A program made the translations under genes and the position numbers. The notes beneath the pieces are model-generated. The model was not told the DNA's origin. It saw only the letters and a program-made list of their open reading frames with translations, and made no database searches. Below are positions 25,750-35,368 of a stretch of DNA of 64,000 nucleotides, piece by piece (within the stretch, counting starts at the first letter, position 1; each line of letters begins with the position of its first letter). This DNA comes from Trissonchulus latispiculum (Eukaryota; Nematoda; Enoplea; Enoplida; Ironidae): NCBI GenBank assembly GCA_030248195.1, contig JASAND010000913.1:1-64000 (forward strand), written 5' to 3'.

Positions 25750-26124
25750 TGGTGATTTCATAGTCCCTGTCGCCTCTAGGCGCGCGTCTACGCGCGTAGA
25801 CGCGCGTTGGCGCGCGTTCACGCGCGTCAACGCGCTACACTGCCATGTCACATTTGGAGGCGTCGACGCGCGTTGACGCACGTCGACGCGCGTCGACCCC
25901 GCCCAACGTGACATCACGTCCGGGGGCTTTGCTAGCAGGGGATGCGTCGACGCGCGTAGAGGTGCGTCGACGCGCGTCAACGCGCCCATTTGTAGCATGC
26001 CAGTTTACGCGCATCGACGCACGTCGACGCGCGTTGATGCGCGCAAAATGATATTGACGTTTGTAGACGCGCGTAGACGCGCGTCGACGCGCGTACACCT
26101 GCGTTCGCGACTATGAAGGCACCT
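25750..26124. mobile_element. MITE made of ACGCGCGT palindromes, TAA duplication
   Basis: The ends are TGGTGATTTCATAGTC and, inverted, AGGTGCCTTCATAGTC (13 of 16 match). TAA flanks both sides (25747-25749 and 26125-26127). Removing the element plus one TAA restores the LINE frame (Ser-Thr-Leu then Thr-Val-Lys), which fixes the boundaries. Nearly the whole interior is variants of the 8-bp palindrome ACGCGCGT joined by TCG or TCA, with one non-repetitive gap at 25905-25945. The 3-bp TWA-type duplication is typical of PIF/Harbinger elements. Confidence 0.88.
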
Positions 26125-26530
26125 TAACGGTCAAATCCAACCCAACCAAAATCTGGAGAACCATTCACAGCCTGGATGGGAAGAAAGCTGTACAAAATCA
26201 GGACGTAGCCATGAGCCATGGAGACAAACTACTAGTGAGTGATAAACAGAAAGCAAATGCCTTCACCAGTGAATATGCCAAAGTCAGCTACATCAAAATG
26301 GACAAGGGCACACGGGACATGGTTATTGACAATAAAATGAAACTCCGCCGCCCCTGTCGCTGTAGTAACGTGGACGAAAGATTCCTCTGCAGCAACTTCT
26401 CTAGCCTGGAATTGGACCACGCCCTCCAGCAACTGCATGTGAAGAAAGGAACAGGACCCGATAGAATCTCCAATGAGCTCTCGAAATACCTTCCTGGAGA
26501 GGGAAAGAGCTATTTGCTGAAACTATTCCT
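26125..26530 (+). pseudogene. LINE ORF2 part 3: start of reverse transcriptase
   Basis: The frame resumes with TVKSNPTKIWRTIHSLDGKK and runs to KKGTGPDRISNELSKYLP, the N-terminal RT region before the catalytic YxDD core. Similarity stops at about 26530 in unrelated AT-rich DNA. The palm and thumb are absent. Confidence 0.8.
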
Positions 26531-27467
26531 GAAACTAAAGTTTTTATTATGGTGTTGTCGTACCACACTGTGGCTTTCACATTTCGCTCTTGTTATGAAT
26601 ATTTTGAAAAATGAGCTTCTTGTGGCACATCGAAGGCAAATTCTGGGGGGGGGGGGATTGCCACATCAATTTCGGCGGGAAATTCCCCTACCTGGCCCTT
26701 CGTGGTTTTATGTACGTACGTATATATCTACGTATGCCCATTCTGAATGTGATAATTATATGATGATGATAAAATTAGATATTAAATTCGGCGACATCTT
26801 GCATTTTGGAGTGGGAGGTGTCGGTTTTCGTGTCGAAATGTGTCACAAATTCCATTTTTGAGTTTATATATTTTTAAGAATTTTCTCGAACTTATAGATA
26901 AGTTCACGCTAAGCTTATAGTACCAGTGACGTTAATTCCTATGCATTTTTAGGTTATTAATTTTTCGCCAGATTTTTGTATATACGTGTATATTACTGGG
27001 TTTATTTTAGGCAAAAATAAGTGGGGGGACGCCCCCCCACTAGTGGGGGGGGGGAATAAAATGGGCCAAAAATGCTAAAATGCTGTATAAATAGCCTGTT
27101 TTCCACATACGTATGTACACTGCTATAACTATGCTTAAAAGTGCTCAAAAATCAAAAGGCGATTGGCGATTTTTGATCACAAGTTTCCGGCGAAGCCGGA
27201 AAATTTTTGAAAAATTTGACCAAAAATCCTAAAAATTTGGCAATTTCTGGAAACCTTAGGGTGAGTGGGGGGGAAGCCCAAAAAAGTGGGGGTGGGGCCG
27301 AGTGGGGGGAACCCAAAAAGTGGGGGGGCGCCCCCCCCCCCCCGCCCCCCCCAATAAAATAAAGTATATACCTTGGTCATGCTACTCCCTCGCCACTTTT
27401 CGGAAGCCTCCCTCACTTTCACAGCAGAAGAAGCAGAAAAGGGCCAAAGGGCGTCGTTTACTTATAT
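26531..27467. other. Repeat-rich stretch without a gene
   Basis: 26996-27345 is an inverted, degraded relative of the CTGGGCTTAT MITE family (CTGGGTTTATTTTAG start, CCGGCGAAGCCGG at 27184-27196, poly-G/C runs). The remainder is AT-rich. Confidence 0.5.
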
Positions 27468-27817
27468 CAAGAGTACATAATAACTACGTAAGAGTGTGAC
27501 AAGCGTCCCACTCTTGGTTATTAGCCTGCAGACATCATCTGCACAATAACGGCCTACAACCCCCCACAACTGAGTACCAGGTACACAATTGTGTGCCAGC
27601 ACTCGCTTGTATGTTTACATGTTGAAGCACAAAAGTGGCCAGCTGCTGATAGAATGTTTTGGCTTCAACATGTAAACATACAAGCGAGTGCTGGTACACA
27701 ATTGTGTACCTGGTACTCAGTTGTGGAGATGGTAGGCCGTTATTGTGCAGATGATGTCTGCAGCCTAATAACTAAGAGTGGGACGCTTGTCACACTCTTA
27801 GTTATTATGTACTCTTG
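27468..27817. mobile_element. MITE with CAAGAGTACATAATA ends, 7-bp TSD
   Basis: The 350-bp element is an almost complete inverted repeat with arms of about 165 bp starting CAAGAGTACATAATAACTA. CTTATAT is duplicated exactly at 27461-27467 and 27818-27824. Its short reading frame (27591-27830) is a by-product of the arms. A longer relative is at 60462-61232. Confidence 0.9.
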
Positions 27818-28207
27818 CTTATATTCATAGATGCTGTAACAGTAAATATACGTGACTGCTGAAACGTATTTAGCGCGTATTGTATATACGTACTGACTAG
27901 TCAGTGTTTTTGGGCCGACACCTTGTGTGTAGCTTTACACACCTCTCCTGAACAATTTGATAGTTTTTCGGAAAAGAATATGTGGTTAGACACACTGGCG
28001 GATCCAGGATTTGGAAGGGTGGCGACGCATGAACATTGCCCTTTACCTCTTTTTAGTTCTCTCTGGACGGGCATTACTTTCATTACGAAGTGATAGTCAC
28101 TAGCTAGTTTGTCCACGACATGTACATATATATATAGCTTGTATATATAGGCAATTTCTATTCCCGAATCTGCTTGCTTAGATAGTCTTGTTGTTCCTCT
28201 TTTTCAG

Positions 28208-30748
28208 GTCCCGGAATGGGCTGATGTTGTGAAACTGGGGAAGCATAAGGAGATGGCCCCCTATGATCCGGACTGGTACTACATTCGTACGGCCTCCATT
28301 GCCCGCCATCTCTATATCAGATCACCGGCTGGTTAGTTGCCCCTTTTTTGTGCTGATGCTTTGCTGCAGTTGAGTTCTAGAGCAATTGGTGGGAATCAGT
28401 TCAGTTGTACTAAAAAGAGGGCATCTTTAAAATAGAACATATATAATTTTTTGCGTGGGGGGGGGGGAGGCTGGCTTATCCCTGGTGGGGGGGCGTCCCC
28501 CATCCGGCGACCTCCCCCCATGAAAAGCCCCCCCATAACCCCAAAAGTTGCCAAATTTTACTATTTTTATCCTAAATTTTCAAAAATTTTTCCGGCTTCG
28601 CCGAATTTTTGACTAACTTTTTGCTATGTTAGCTTAAAAAAACACCTAGTATTAGTCATTTTTTAGCGACTTTAGCAGTTTGTACACAAAAAACCCCACA
28701 AAAATTCGAAAAAATTTTCTAAAAATTGCCAAGGGATAAGCCAGGGAGGTAGTCCTGGTTTTTTGTGTCAAGAGCTACGTCATGACACAAACAGCTTTTT
28801 AGTATGACGCAAATGAAATTTGTCCTGACGCAGCTTAGCTTACAACACCATTTTGCGCTAATGTTGCAAGTGAGCTATTTTTCAAACGTAGTATAAAAAT
28901 TTTCTTCTGGCGGCTGCGCCCCCAGGCACCCGCTTGTCACATAATATTGTTGCTTGCTTCGATATTTCGTTTTCCTAATCTAAAAGTTCCTGGCTTTAGT
29001 CTAGCGGATTGTGGCAATTGAAAATTTGTAATTCTAGGATTTATCCAAACGGGCTTATTTGGCAGTTTTTACACAAAAACGTAAACATATCAATAGGCCC
29101 GCACCCAGGATTTCGAAAAGGGGGGGTCCACGGTAAAATGCAAGGGGGGTCTGGGGGGGAGTCCCCCAGAAGTTGAAGAATTTTTGCATTTTTGCCCAAA
29201 AATCGTATATACATTGGATGTTTATTTCTTGCAAAAAGTAAATTATCGCGCCGGCGGCGCGCAAATTTTTTAAAAATAGCTGCTTTTGCTATAAAATTAC
29301 AAAAATTTTCTATTTTGTCATCCCAAAAGGGGGGGTCTAGACCCCTTGAACCCCCCCTGGGTGCGGGCCTGCATATCAAAATATTTTTAAAAATATGACC
29401 ACCAGTCGAGTGAGCCCTCCACCTTTGAATGCCTCCCTCTCATCAAAAAAATCGCCCAATAATAACCCAACCAACCATCTGGGCTTTTCTGGGAGGGGGC
29501 GTGGGCCGCGCTCCTCCCACTTTTTGGTCCCCCCACTCGAACCCTTCCCCCAGCACCCCCACTTTTTTGGGCTTCCCCCCACTCACTATAAGGTGCCCAG
29601 AACATGCCAAATTTTAAAGATTTTTGGTCTAAATTTTCAAAATTTTTCCGGCTTTTTTCGTTTTTCTTCAAATCGTCTATTTTGGGACTCAAACTCAATT
29701 TTTGAGCACTTTCTAGCATAGTTATAGCAGTATATGTAGAAAACTGTTTTTACTGCTTTCTTGCCAATTTTAGACCACTTTATATCCCCCACGTTTTCGC
29801 CTAGAAAATGTCCAGACCATGACTATACTTTTCTGGGCTTATTCTATTGGGAGGGGGGGTGGGGGGCTCCTCCATGAACACCCTTCCCCCCCCCAAAAAA
29901 ATCGTTTCCCCCCCCAAAAATCCCCCCCCAAAAGTGGGTGCCCCTTTTGGTACCAACTTTTGCCCTGAAAAAATCGCTCAGAAGGCCAAATTTTCAAAAA
30001 TTTCCCGGCTTCGCCGGAGATTTTTAGTCAATTTTTGCCTATTTAAGCGCTATTTTTGCACTAAAAATGAACTTTTTGGGGATTACTATAAAAACAGCGC
30101 TATTTTAGCATGTTTTTAGAAAAATGTTGAAAAATTTTCGCCCCCCCAAAAATGACTCGCCCCCCGTGGGCCCCCCCCCAAAGAGCCCCCCCCCCCCAAG
30201 AAAAATTCCCTAGAATAAGCCCAGCTTTTGCTCATGTATTAATCGCGAAGGTGATCTAAGTAATTCCCACGAGAGTCTACAAATTTGCAAAACTTGCAAC
30301 TTCATCGAAGCTGTGCCCTCCATACCTCACGCATCGGATTTATATTTTCTTGTTATTTTTCTTCAGACTGACGTTGCACAACCCAAATAACATTTTTTGA
30401 ATCTTACCTCTGCTGGACCTACATAAGTGTCTGGTAAAATTCTGTTTAGTCAATAGCTGTAGCAACTTATGTACTTATGTACCCTTAGCTTAGTGTAGTA
30501 ATTCTGCGTTGTGTTTAGGTGTCGGAGCTTTCACCAAGGTCTACGGGGGTCGTAAGCGGAACGGAACGGAACCCTCACACTTTTGCCGGGCCTCTGCCTC
30601 TGTCATTCGAAAGTGTCTACAGACCCTGGAATTTCTGAAGTGGGTGGAGAAGGATTCCAACAGCGGCGGACGCACGCTGACACGTCAGGGCCGAAAGGAC
30701 TTGGATCGCCTCGCGTCTCAGCTGAAGCAGAATCAATCCCTGGCCTAG
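28208..30748 (+). CDS. RPS19: Ribosomal protein S19 (eS19), last two coding exons
   Basis: RPS19 is a 40S subunit protein needed for 18S rRNA maturation. Two exons are visible: 28208-28331 and 30519-30748 (stop TAG), joined by a GT-AG phase-1 intron. They encode [20 protein letters not shown], then [19 protein letters not shown], then [15 protein letters not shown] and a C-terminus ending in NQSLA, about 117 residues in all. The first roughly 30 residues of the family (MPGVTVKD type) must lie in upstream exon(s); I could not find them on the plus strand before 28208, probably because the exon is very short or masked by repeats. The intron hosts three 5-bp-TSD MITEs. Polyadenylation signal AATAAA is at 30910. 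Confidence 0.95.
28471..28744. mobile_element. MITE, CTGGCTTATCC family (RPS19 intron)
   Basis: The ends are CTGGCTTATCCCT and AGGGATAAGCCAG. GGAGG is duplicated at 28466-28470 and 28745-28749; the G-rich context weakens this single case. An internal CCGGCTTCGCCG hairpin motif lies at 28590-28603. Confidence 0.78.
28745..29478. other. RPS19 intron sequence
   Basis: No gene. About 29100-29370 contains an inverted pair (AGGCCCGCACCCAGG near 29095, CCTGGGTGCGGGCCT near 29357) flanking poly-G/C runs and GCGCCGGCGGCGCGC, so another small MITE-like element of about 275 bp is likely. Confidence 0.5.
29479..29814. mobile_element. MITE, CTGGGCTTAT family, TSD ACCAT
   Basis: It begins CTGGGCTTTTCTGGG and ends CCTAGAAAATGTCCAG. 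ACCAT is duplicated at 29474-29478 and 29815-29819. The interior has C-rich tracts and a partial CCGGC hairpin motif. It is only 18 bp from the next family member. Confidence 0.8.
29833..30224. mobile_element. MITE, CTGGGCTTAT family, TSD CTTTT
   Basis: The ends are CTGGGCTTATTCTA and CTAGAATAAGCCCAG (inverted, 14 bp). CTTTT is duplicated at 29828-29832 and 30225-30229. The interior has CCCGGCTTCGCCGG at about 30003-30016, flanked by AT-rich halves, and poly-C/G runs near both ends. Confidence 0.85.
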
Positions 30749-30909
30749 GACTAGAGAAGAGCAGAAACTTTAAAATTTGTTGCAAACAAGTTGAGAAGTC
30801 TCTATACTGTAGGAATGTATTAAGGTGTTCTCTGTTTTTTTCGCTGTTATACACATTGTTGTTGATGTTTGCTGATTTCTTGTGAGTAAACAGCTTTTGG
30901 ATTGGTTGA

Positions 30910-30915
30910 AATAAA
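30910..30915 (+). terminator. Poly(A) signal of RPS19
   Basis: The first AATAAA after the RPS19 stop, 162 bases downstream of it, followed by a GT-rich stretch (TTGGTTTTGTGTG). Confidence 0.7.
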
Positions 30916-31784
30916 CCTCATTGGTTTTGTGTGATTATGCTGCTTTTTTGGAGGAAATGGATTTTGTCTTGAATGTTCATAGTTTTTAGAGGTTTACTCT
31001 TATATTGTTGCTATAATATGACCGGAAAATGTGTACACTTTGAACGTTTATAGCAGATTCAACTTTGGAGTAACCCAACGTGTATTTGTAGAATCGTCAG
31101 TTACTCACGATTTCGCAAATCAGGAATTCAGGGTTTCATTGACGGAAAGTCTCAAGTTTTCAATTTTTCGCCTAATTTTTATTTCAATCAAGATTTTTGC
31201 GTCTACGATCAAATAGAGTTGGTCTGGCTGTACATCTTTGCTCTTACAAGCTTTTCACGAAAATGCATCCAAATTCCGATTCTAAAAGTACAAATACTTT
31301 GTATTCTCCAAAGGTCAGTCTGTAAACGGTCAAAGTTTGTACACATTTTTGGTCGTACTATATTGACAGAATTCTGATAGCTCGTATTAACTTTTGCAGA
31401 TGTGCAGTTCAGTTTGAATTCATTAAGTGATAGGGTGGGCTGGAATCAAGCAATGCTTAAAAGGAAGTTGGGGTTTTGTCACATCGCATAGTTTTTGGAT
31501 TGTATATATGGTGCATCTGAATACCCTGACGCAGCTAGATTCCAACTTAAACTAGACGCAGCTTTTGTGTAAAATTGCCTACTAGATGGAGTTAATTCTT
31601 TGGACAGGAGTTATATTTACAAAATGGGTTCCGCCGACCAGACCGTCATGCTGGGTTCCCAGTTTTCTAGATAGTTTTCAGTCGTATCTTCTTTGATACC
31701 TTAGTTCTAGTCTATCAGTACGACGTACATAAAAGTTGCTTTCCAGTTGTAAATTTGGAGAAAAAATATGGAACTTGCGTTTAA
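30916..31784. other. Intergenic, no feature recognised
   Basis: AT-rich unique-looking DNA between RPS19 and the piggyBac-like MITE. Short open frames show no conserved motif. Confidence 0.4.
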
Positions 31785-32403
31785 CCCTTTTATGCCCGCG
31801 GCGGCCATTTGGCACAAGTGGTAATTTTTGGCATCTTATTTTTTGGGACAGGGTCCAGTTGCCGGTTGGCAATCTAGGCATTTGCTCCTTTTATCTTTAA
31901 CAGTTAACACATCCACCCTATTTTGGGAGAATATTTCGACACCTGCTTGAAAAATATAGTTTCTATAGCATTCCGACGGGCTATGGAAATTTTGATGATT
32001 TCAAGCCCTGTTCGAGCGCTGCATTCAAGCAAATCCACAGCCGACTGTAGTTCGTCGGCAGAAAAGCCGTCCCACCAGGTGATGCGGGAGGTTATGCGCA
32101 CTAAAATAACGCATAGTTGATCCTGTATCTGAATCAAGTCTTGCAGCTAGAGATAAGTTTATTGGATTTTTGCAATGACAATTTAACAAAACTGCGTACT
32201 TTGTCCGAATTTGACGGCTTCTAACTTTTTCTGCGTGCATCGGGGACCCTTCAGTGCTTGCATGTGAAATGTAGAGCAATTACTTCTCTATCGATTGGTG
32301 GCAGTCTCATCTCTCTAGGTGGTCTCAGTAAAAAATGGCAGCCAAAAATGTAAAATTTGTCATTTTGAGCCGATTTCCCCGAGAAGTCTTGGGCAGAAGA
32401 GGG
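31785..32403. mobile_element. piggyBac-like MITE flanked by TTAA
   Basis: CCCTTTTATGCCC at the left end and GGGCAGAAGAGGG at the right are inverted repeats (11 of 13 match). TTAA is present on both sides (31781-31784 and 32404-32407), the duplication typical of piggyBac transposons, whose ends also begin CCC. The 619-bp interior has no transposase. Segment 32208-32310 is shared with 2745-2830. Confidence 0.8.
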
Positions 32404-32507
32404 TTAACACAACAATGAAGTCTTCAATCTGATTGGGTTAACTGGAAATTGGCTGGCCGCTGTCAGTTCTTACTTTCTACACACTTTTCCACGCACAATG
32501 TTTATAG

Positions 32508-32822
32508 GAGGTCCCGTGGTGGCCGAATGGAGAGGGCGTTCGATTTTGAATCCGATAGTCCGAGGTTCGAATGCCCGTTGCCGCAAGGCTTTCATAAATC
32601 CCCTTGAGCCTCAAGCGGGTTTGTGAACGCCTTGTCTTGTGGCCGCGGGTATTCGAATCTCGGACTGTATAGGACCTTTGCTTGAGCAAGGGACTATGAT
32701 TATCGGTTCTCCGTGGACTCTAGCCAACCCAGCTGTCTATCCTTAAGTGGTCGGTAAATGGCTGCCGCTGTTGTGGGAATGAAACAGGCGATTGTCTGGC
32801 GCATGCTGATGATGATGAAGGG
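32508..32822 (+). mobile_element. tRNA-derived SINE
   Basis: The 5' head resembles a tRNA: an A-box-like GTGGTGGCCGAATGG, an anticodon-arm-like TCGATTTTGAATCCGA, and a B box AGGTTCGAATGCC. About 200 bp of body follow (containing CCAACCCAGCTGTCTATCCTTAAG) and a GAT-repeat tail at 32808-32819. A truncated relative on the minus strand abuts the Polinton at 59082-59185. The extra arm and body argue against a functional tRNA. Confidence 0.75.
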
Positions 32823-32851
32823 ATGGCTCTTGTTCTACAGAATTAGTCAAC

Positions 32852-33980
32852 TATAGCAATGTTCACAAAAAAATCACCGCGAATTTCCACAAAAGAGTCA
32901 CCCACCGAGACGGCAGACAACAAGCCGCAGTCAGAAATTTTTTTCCATGGTAATACTCCCAAAATCCGAGCCTCGGACAACTCCGGAACCAAAATTGAAA
33001 TTTTTGGTGGTACTCACTATGGACTTTGTGCAGCTACCCCATATTATGCATGTGACATTCTAACTCTAAGCTATCCAACCATATATTGGATTCCCTGCCA
33101 TGCCTTCTGGCGTCCCAGCCGGCGGGTCATTTTTTGCTAACAAATTCACAAAAGAAAAATCACTCAACGCTTTGTAAAATGTCTCTGGAGCAACGGCTAA
33201 AGGCAAAACTAATGCTAAATTCGAGCTCACCGACCCGAAAAACCTATATAGCGCATGTTTTAGGTGCCTCAACCCCCTTCTAGCATACCGTCCGGCCGAT
33301 GGACACGGCCCGGACCCTCCAGACCCAGGGGGTGGTCAGAGGGTCACCTATCTGGGCAAAAACTACTGAAAACTAATGCCAAATTTAAATTCTACGCACC
33401 GAAAAATCTATATAGGCCAGTTTTTAGGCTTCTGGGTCCTTGAAATAAAATTTTTGGTCAGTCACGTGACAACGACCCAGGTCACGTAACCCTAGGCCAA
33501 GTCACGTGCCCATTCCAGATGCGAGATTACTCCACCAAATTATTTGTTCTGCTTACTAGAGCAACAGAACACAAAATAAGTGGATTCCTAGCTTCCTTGT
33601 ATCAATAATCAAGGTTAAGCATATTGGCCTGGCCTTGGTACCCACTTTGGTCCCGGGGGCCGAGAACCAAAATTTTAAGTTCAGCCTGCACTAAGCCATA
33701 CCAATTTGTTACATAATAACACTAGGACGGTGCTCTCCTAAGATCAGACCCGGTGGTGATTTTTTTGTGAACAAGTGGTTTTTTGTGAATTAGCTCACAA
33801 AAAAATCACAAACATTTTTATTACTCGCGCTACACAAGTGCTATATACCGGCATGAAATTTGCACCATATGTAGAGGGAGTCACTACCGTTCCATACGTA
33901 CCAAAAGTTTTTCGATCAGACTTTATTTGTGAAATTGCCTGCAAAATTCGATTTTTGATTTTTTTGTGAACATTGCTATA
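32852..33980. mobile_element. Element with TATAGCAATGTTCACAAA ends
   Basis: TATAGCAATGTTCACAAAAA at the left is mirrored exactly at 33961-33980. TA at the outer edge would fit a Tc1/mariner-type duplication, but it is part of the symmetric end and so not independent proof. Internal CACAAAAAAATCA copies occur at 33740-33810. No transposase is seen. Confidence 0.7.
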
Positions 33981-35368
33981 TTGAGTTGTCACTCCTAGCT
34001 TTGGGCTATAAATGCGGAGATAAGCACCACCCTATAACTTTCTGTAGGTTGGGCTTCTCTCTAGGAGTCAATTTACCTTTTTAATGTTTATAGCGATGTT
34101 TTAACATACGATCAGATGCGAAGTGAATCCGCAAACAAATCAATTTGAAAACCGGCTATGGGGTGGGGTAGAAGAGACCTAGACCATTCTTTGTAATTGA
34201 GCAAAATCGAAGTGGTTTCCAGTTCACACCCGCCGCTCCATATTTTTTAACGCTTGACCAATCTAACTAAAATTTGGTGTGGATATGTATGTACTCGACC
34301 AGCTGAGCATGGTATGTATTCTACATAGTGAATCTTGGAATTCTCCAAACCATCTGACATAACAACTTTAGCCTGTGTTCAGCTAACGAAATGTTGAATC
34401 GAAACGAATTTCAGATTCGTGTTCTGCGCCCCCGAAAGCCTACCTCATGTCAGGGTTTTTTATTTGGTTGCGGAAGTTTAGGCCAAATGGCCTCATCGAC
34501 CAAAATTTTTTAGGCTATCTCTCAAAAAATTTAGGCCATCTAATTTTGTTAATGTTTCGGTTGTGTGTTGTTGTTTGCATTATTGTGATGAAATCAGGAA
34601 TTGAATGTGTATTAGTAAGTATATACAAATAGAATACGTAGCTGGCGGAGCCCAGAAATGTTTAGAAAGTGAATAACTAATTAGAAAAAACTACAATTTT
34701 TACGTAAAGTTAATATATAAAATTTGACTGAGCTTTTCTTGAAAAATTTAGGCCAGATGACCTCAACAGCCACAATTCTTTAGGCCATAGATTTATAAAT
34801 TTAGGCCATGGCCTAAGCTAAATAAAAAGCTTGCCTTATATGTAACTTTTCAGGAAAATTTGAGACAAACAATTTTCCACTTTCTCCCCCCCCCTGGCGA
34901 AAATTCGAAATTTCTGCTATATTTGAGCTCAGCGTGGTTGGAAGCATTCGTACTAAATTTTAGCTCGATTGGGCAAGGTTTAAAGCTTTGGCGCAGTGGC
35001 GGGGAAACTGGACGTCTAAATCACATCTAGTTTTAATGGACTCTATATACTTCGCTTAATTTAGTTAATTGACTGAGGAGTGTGACATTCTGAGCAGCTT
35101 TGGTCAATCATGCAAATTCCAATCGTTTTGGATAGGTAGGTAATACAGTATATACTTTGTATTCTTGTAATTTCGCAAGACTCTTGTTTGATTTTCACTG
35201 CCTGTGTGGTATTCTCCTTCTTTGTGCTTACATAATCTAGAAGAACCCCCCCAATTTTGTATTTTTGGACAAAACTTTCAATTAGGCGACGAGTAAGTCC
35301 GCAGGGAAATGGTACAATTTATGCTTTGCGAGAAACATTTATCTAAATCTCACTGTGTTTATGTTTAG
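33981..35368. other. Repeat remnants upstream of CHTF8 exon
   Basis: 34160-34440 and 34850-35000 carry pieces of the foldback family of the first 6.4 kb (TTAGCTAACGAAA, CAGATTCGTGTTC, TGAGCTAAAATTTGGTGTGG-like motifs). TTTAGGCCA motifs repeat at 34480-34810. No gene is recognised, and the first CHTF8 exon was not found. Confidence 0.45.

Larger units (their letters stand above)
24074..26530 (+). mobile_element. Decayed non-LTR retrotransposon (LINE)
   Basis: Remnants of one ORF2-type polyprotein appear in order: 2A-like motif, PHD/RING-like zinc finger, apurinic-type endonuclease and the beginning of reverse transcriptase. It is broken by a frameshift near 24722 and by a MITE (25750-26124), and ends abruptly near 26530 before the RT catalytic core. 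Loss of the 3' part, instead of the usual 5' truncation, points to later deletion or replacement. The clade is uncertain; ingi, I and CR1-like groups all combine some of these parts. Confidence 0.85.

Noticed and set aside
32511..32590. Possible tRNA gene (Leu/Ser-like)
   Set aside because: The B box and A-like box fit, but the acceptor stem does not close and a SINE body with a GAT tail follows.
35309..35368. ATGGTACAATTT as the first CHTF8 exon (MVQ start)
   Set aside because: The frame runs into the TAG of the acceptor, and no donor site is available to splice it to the exon at 35369.
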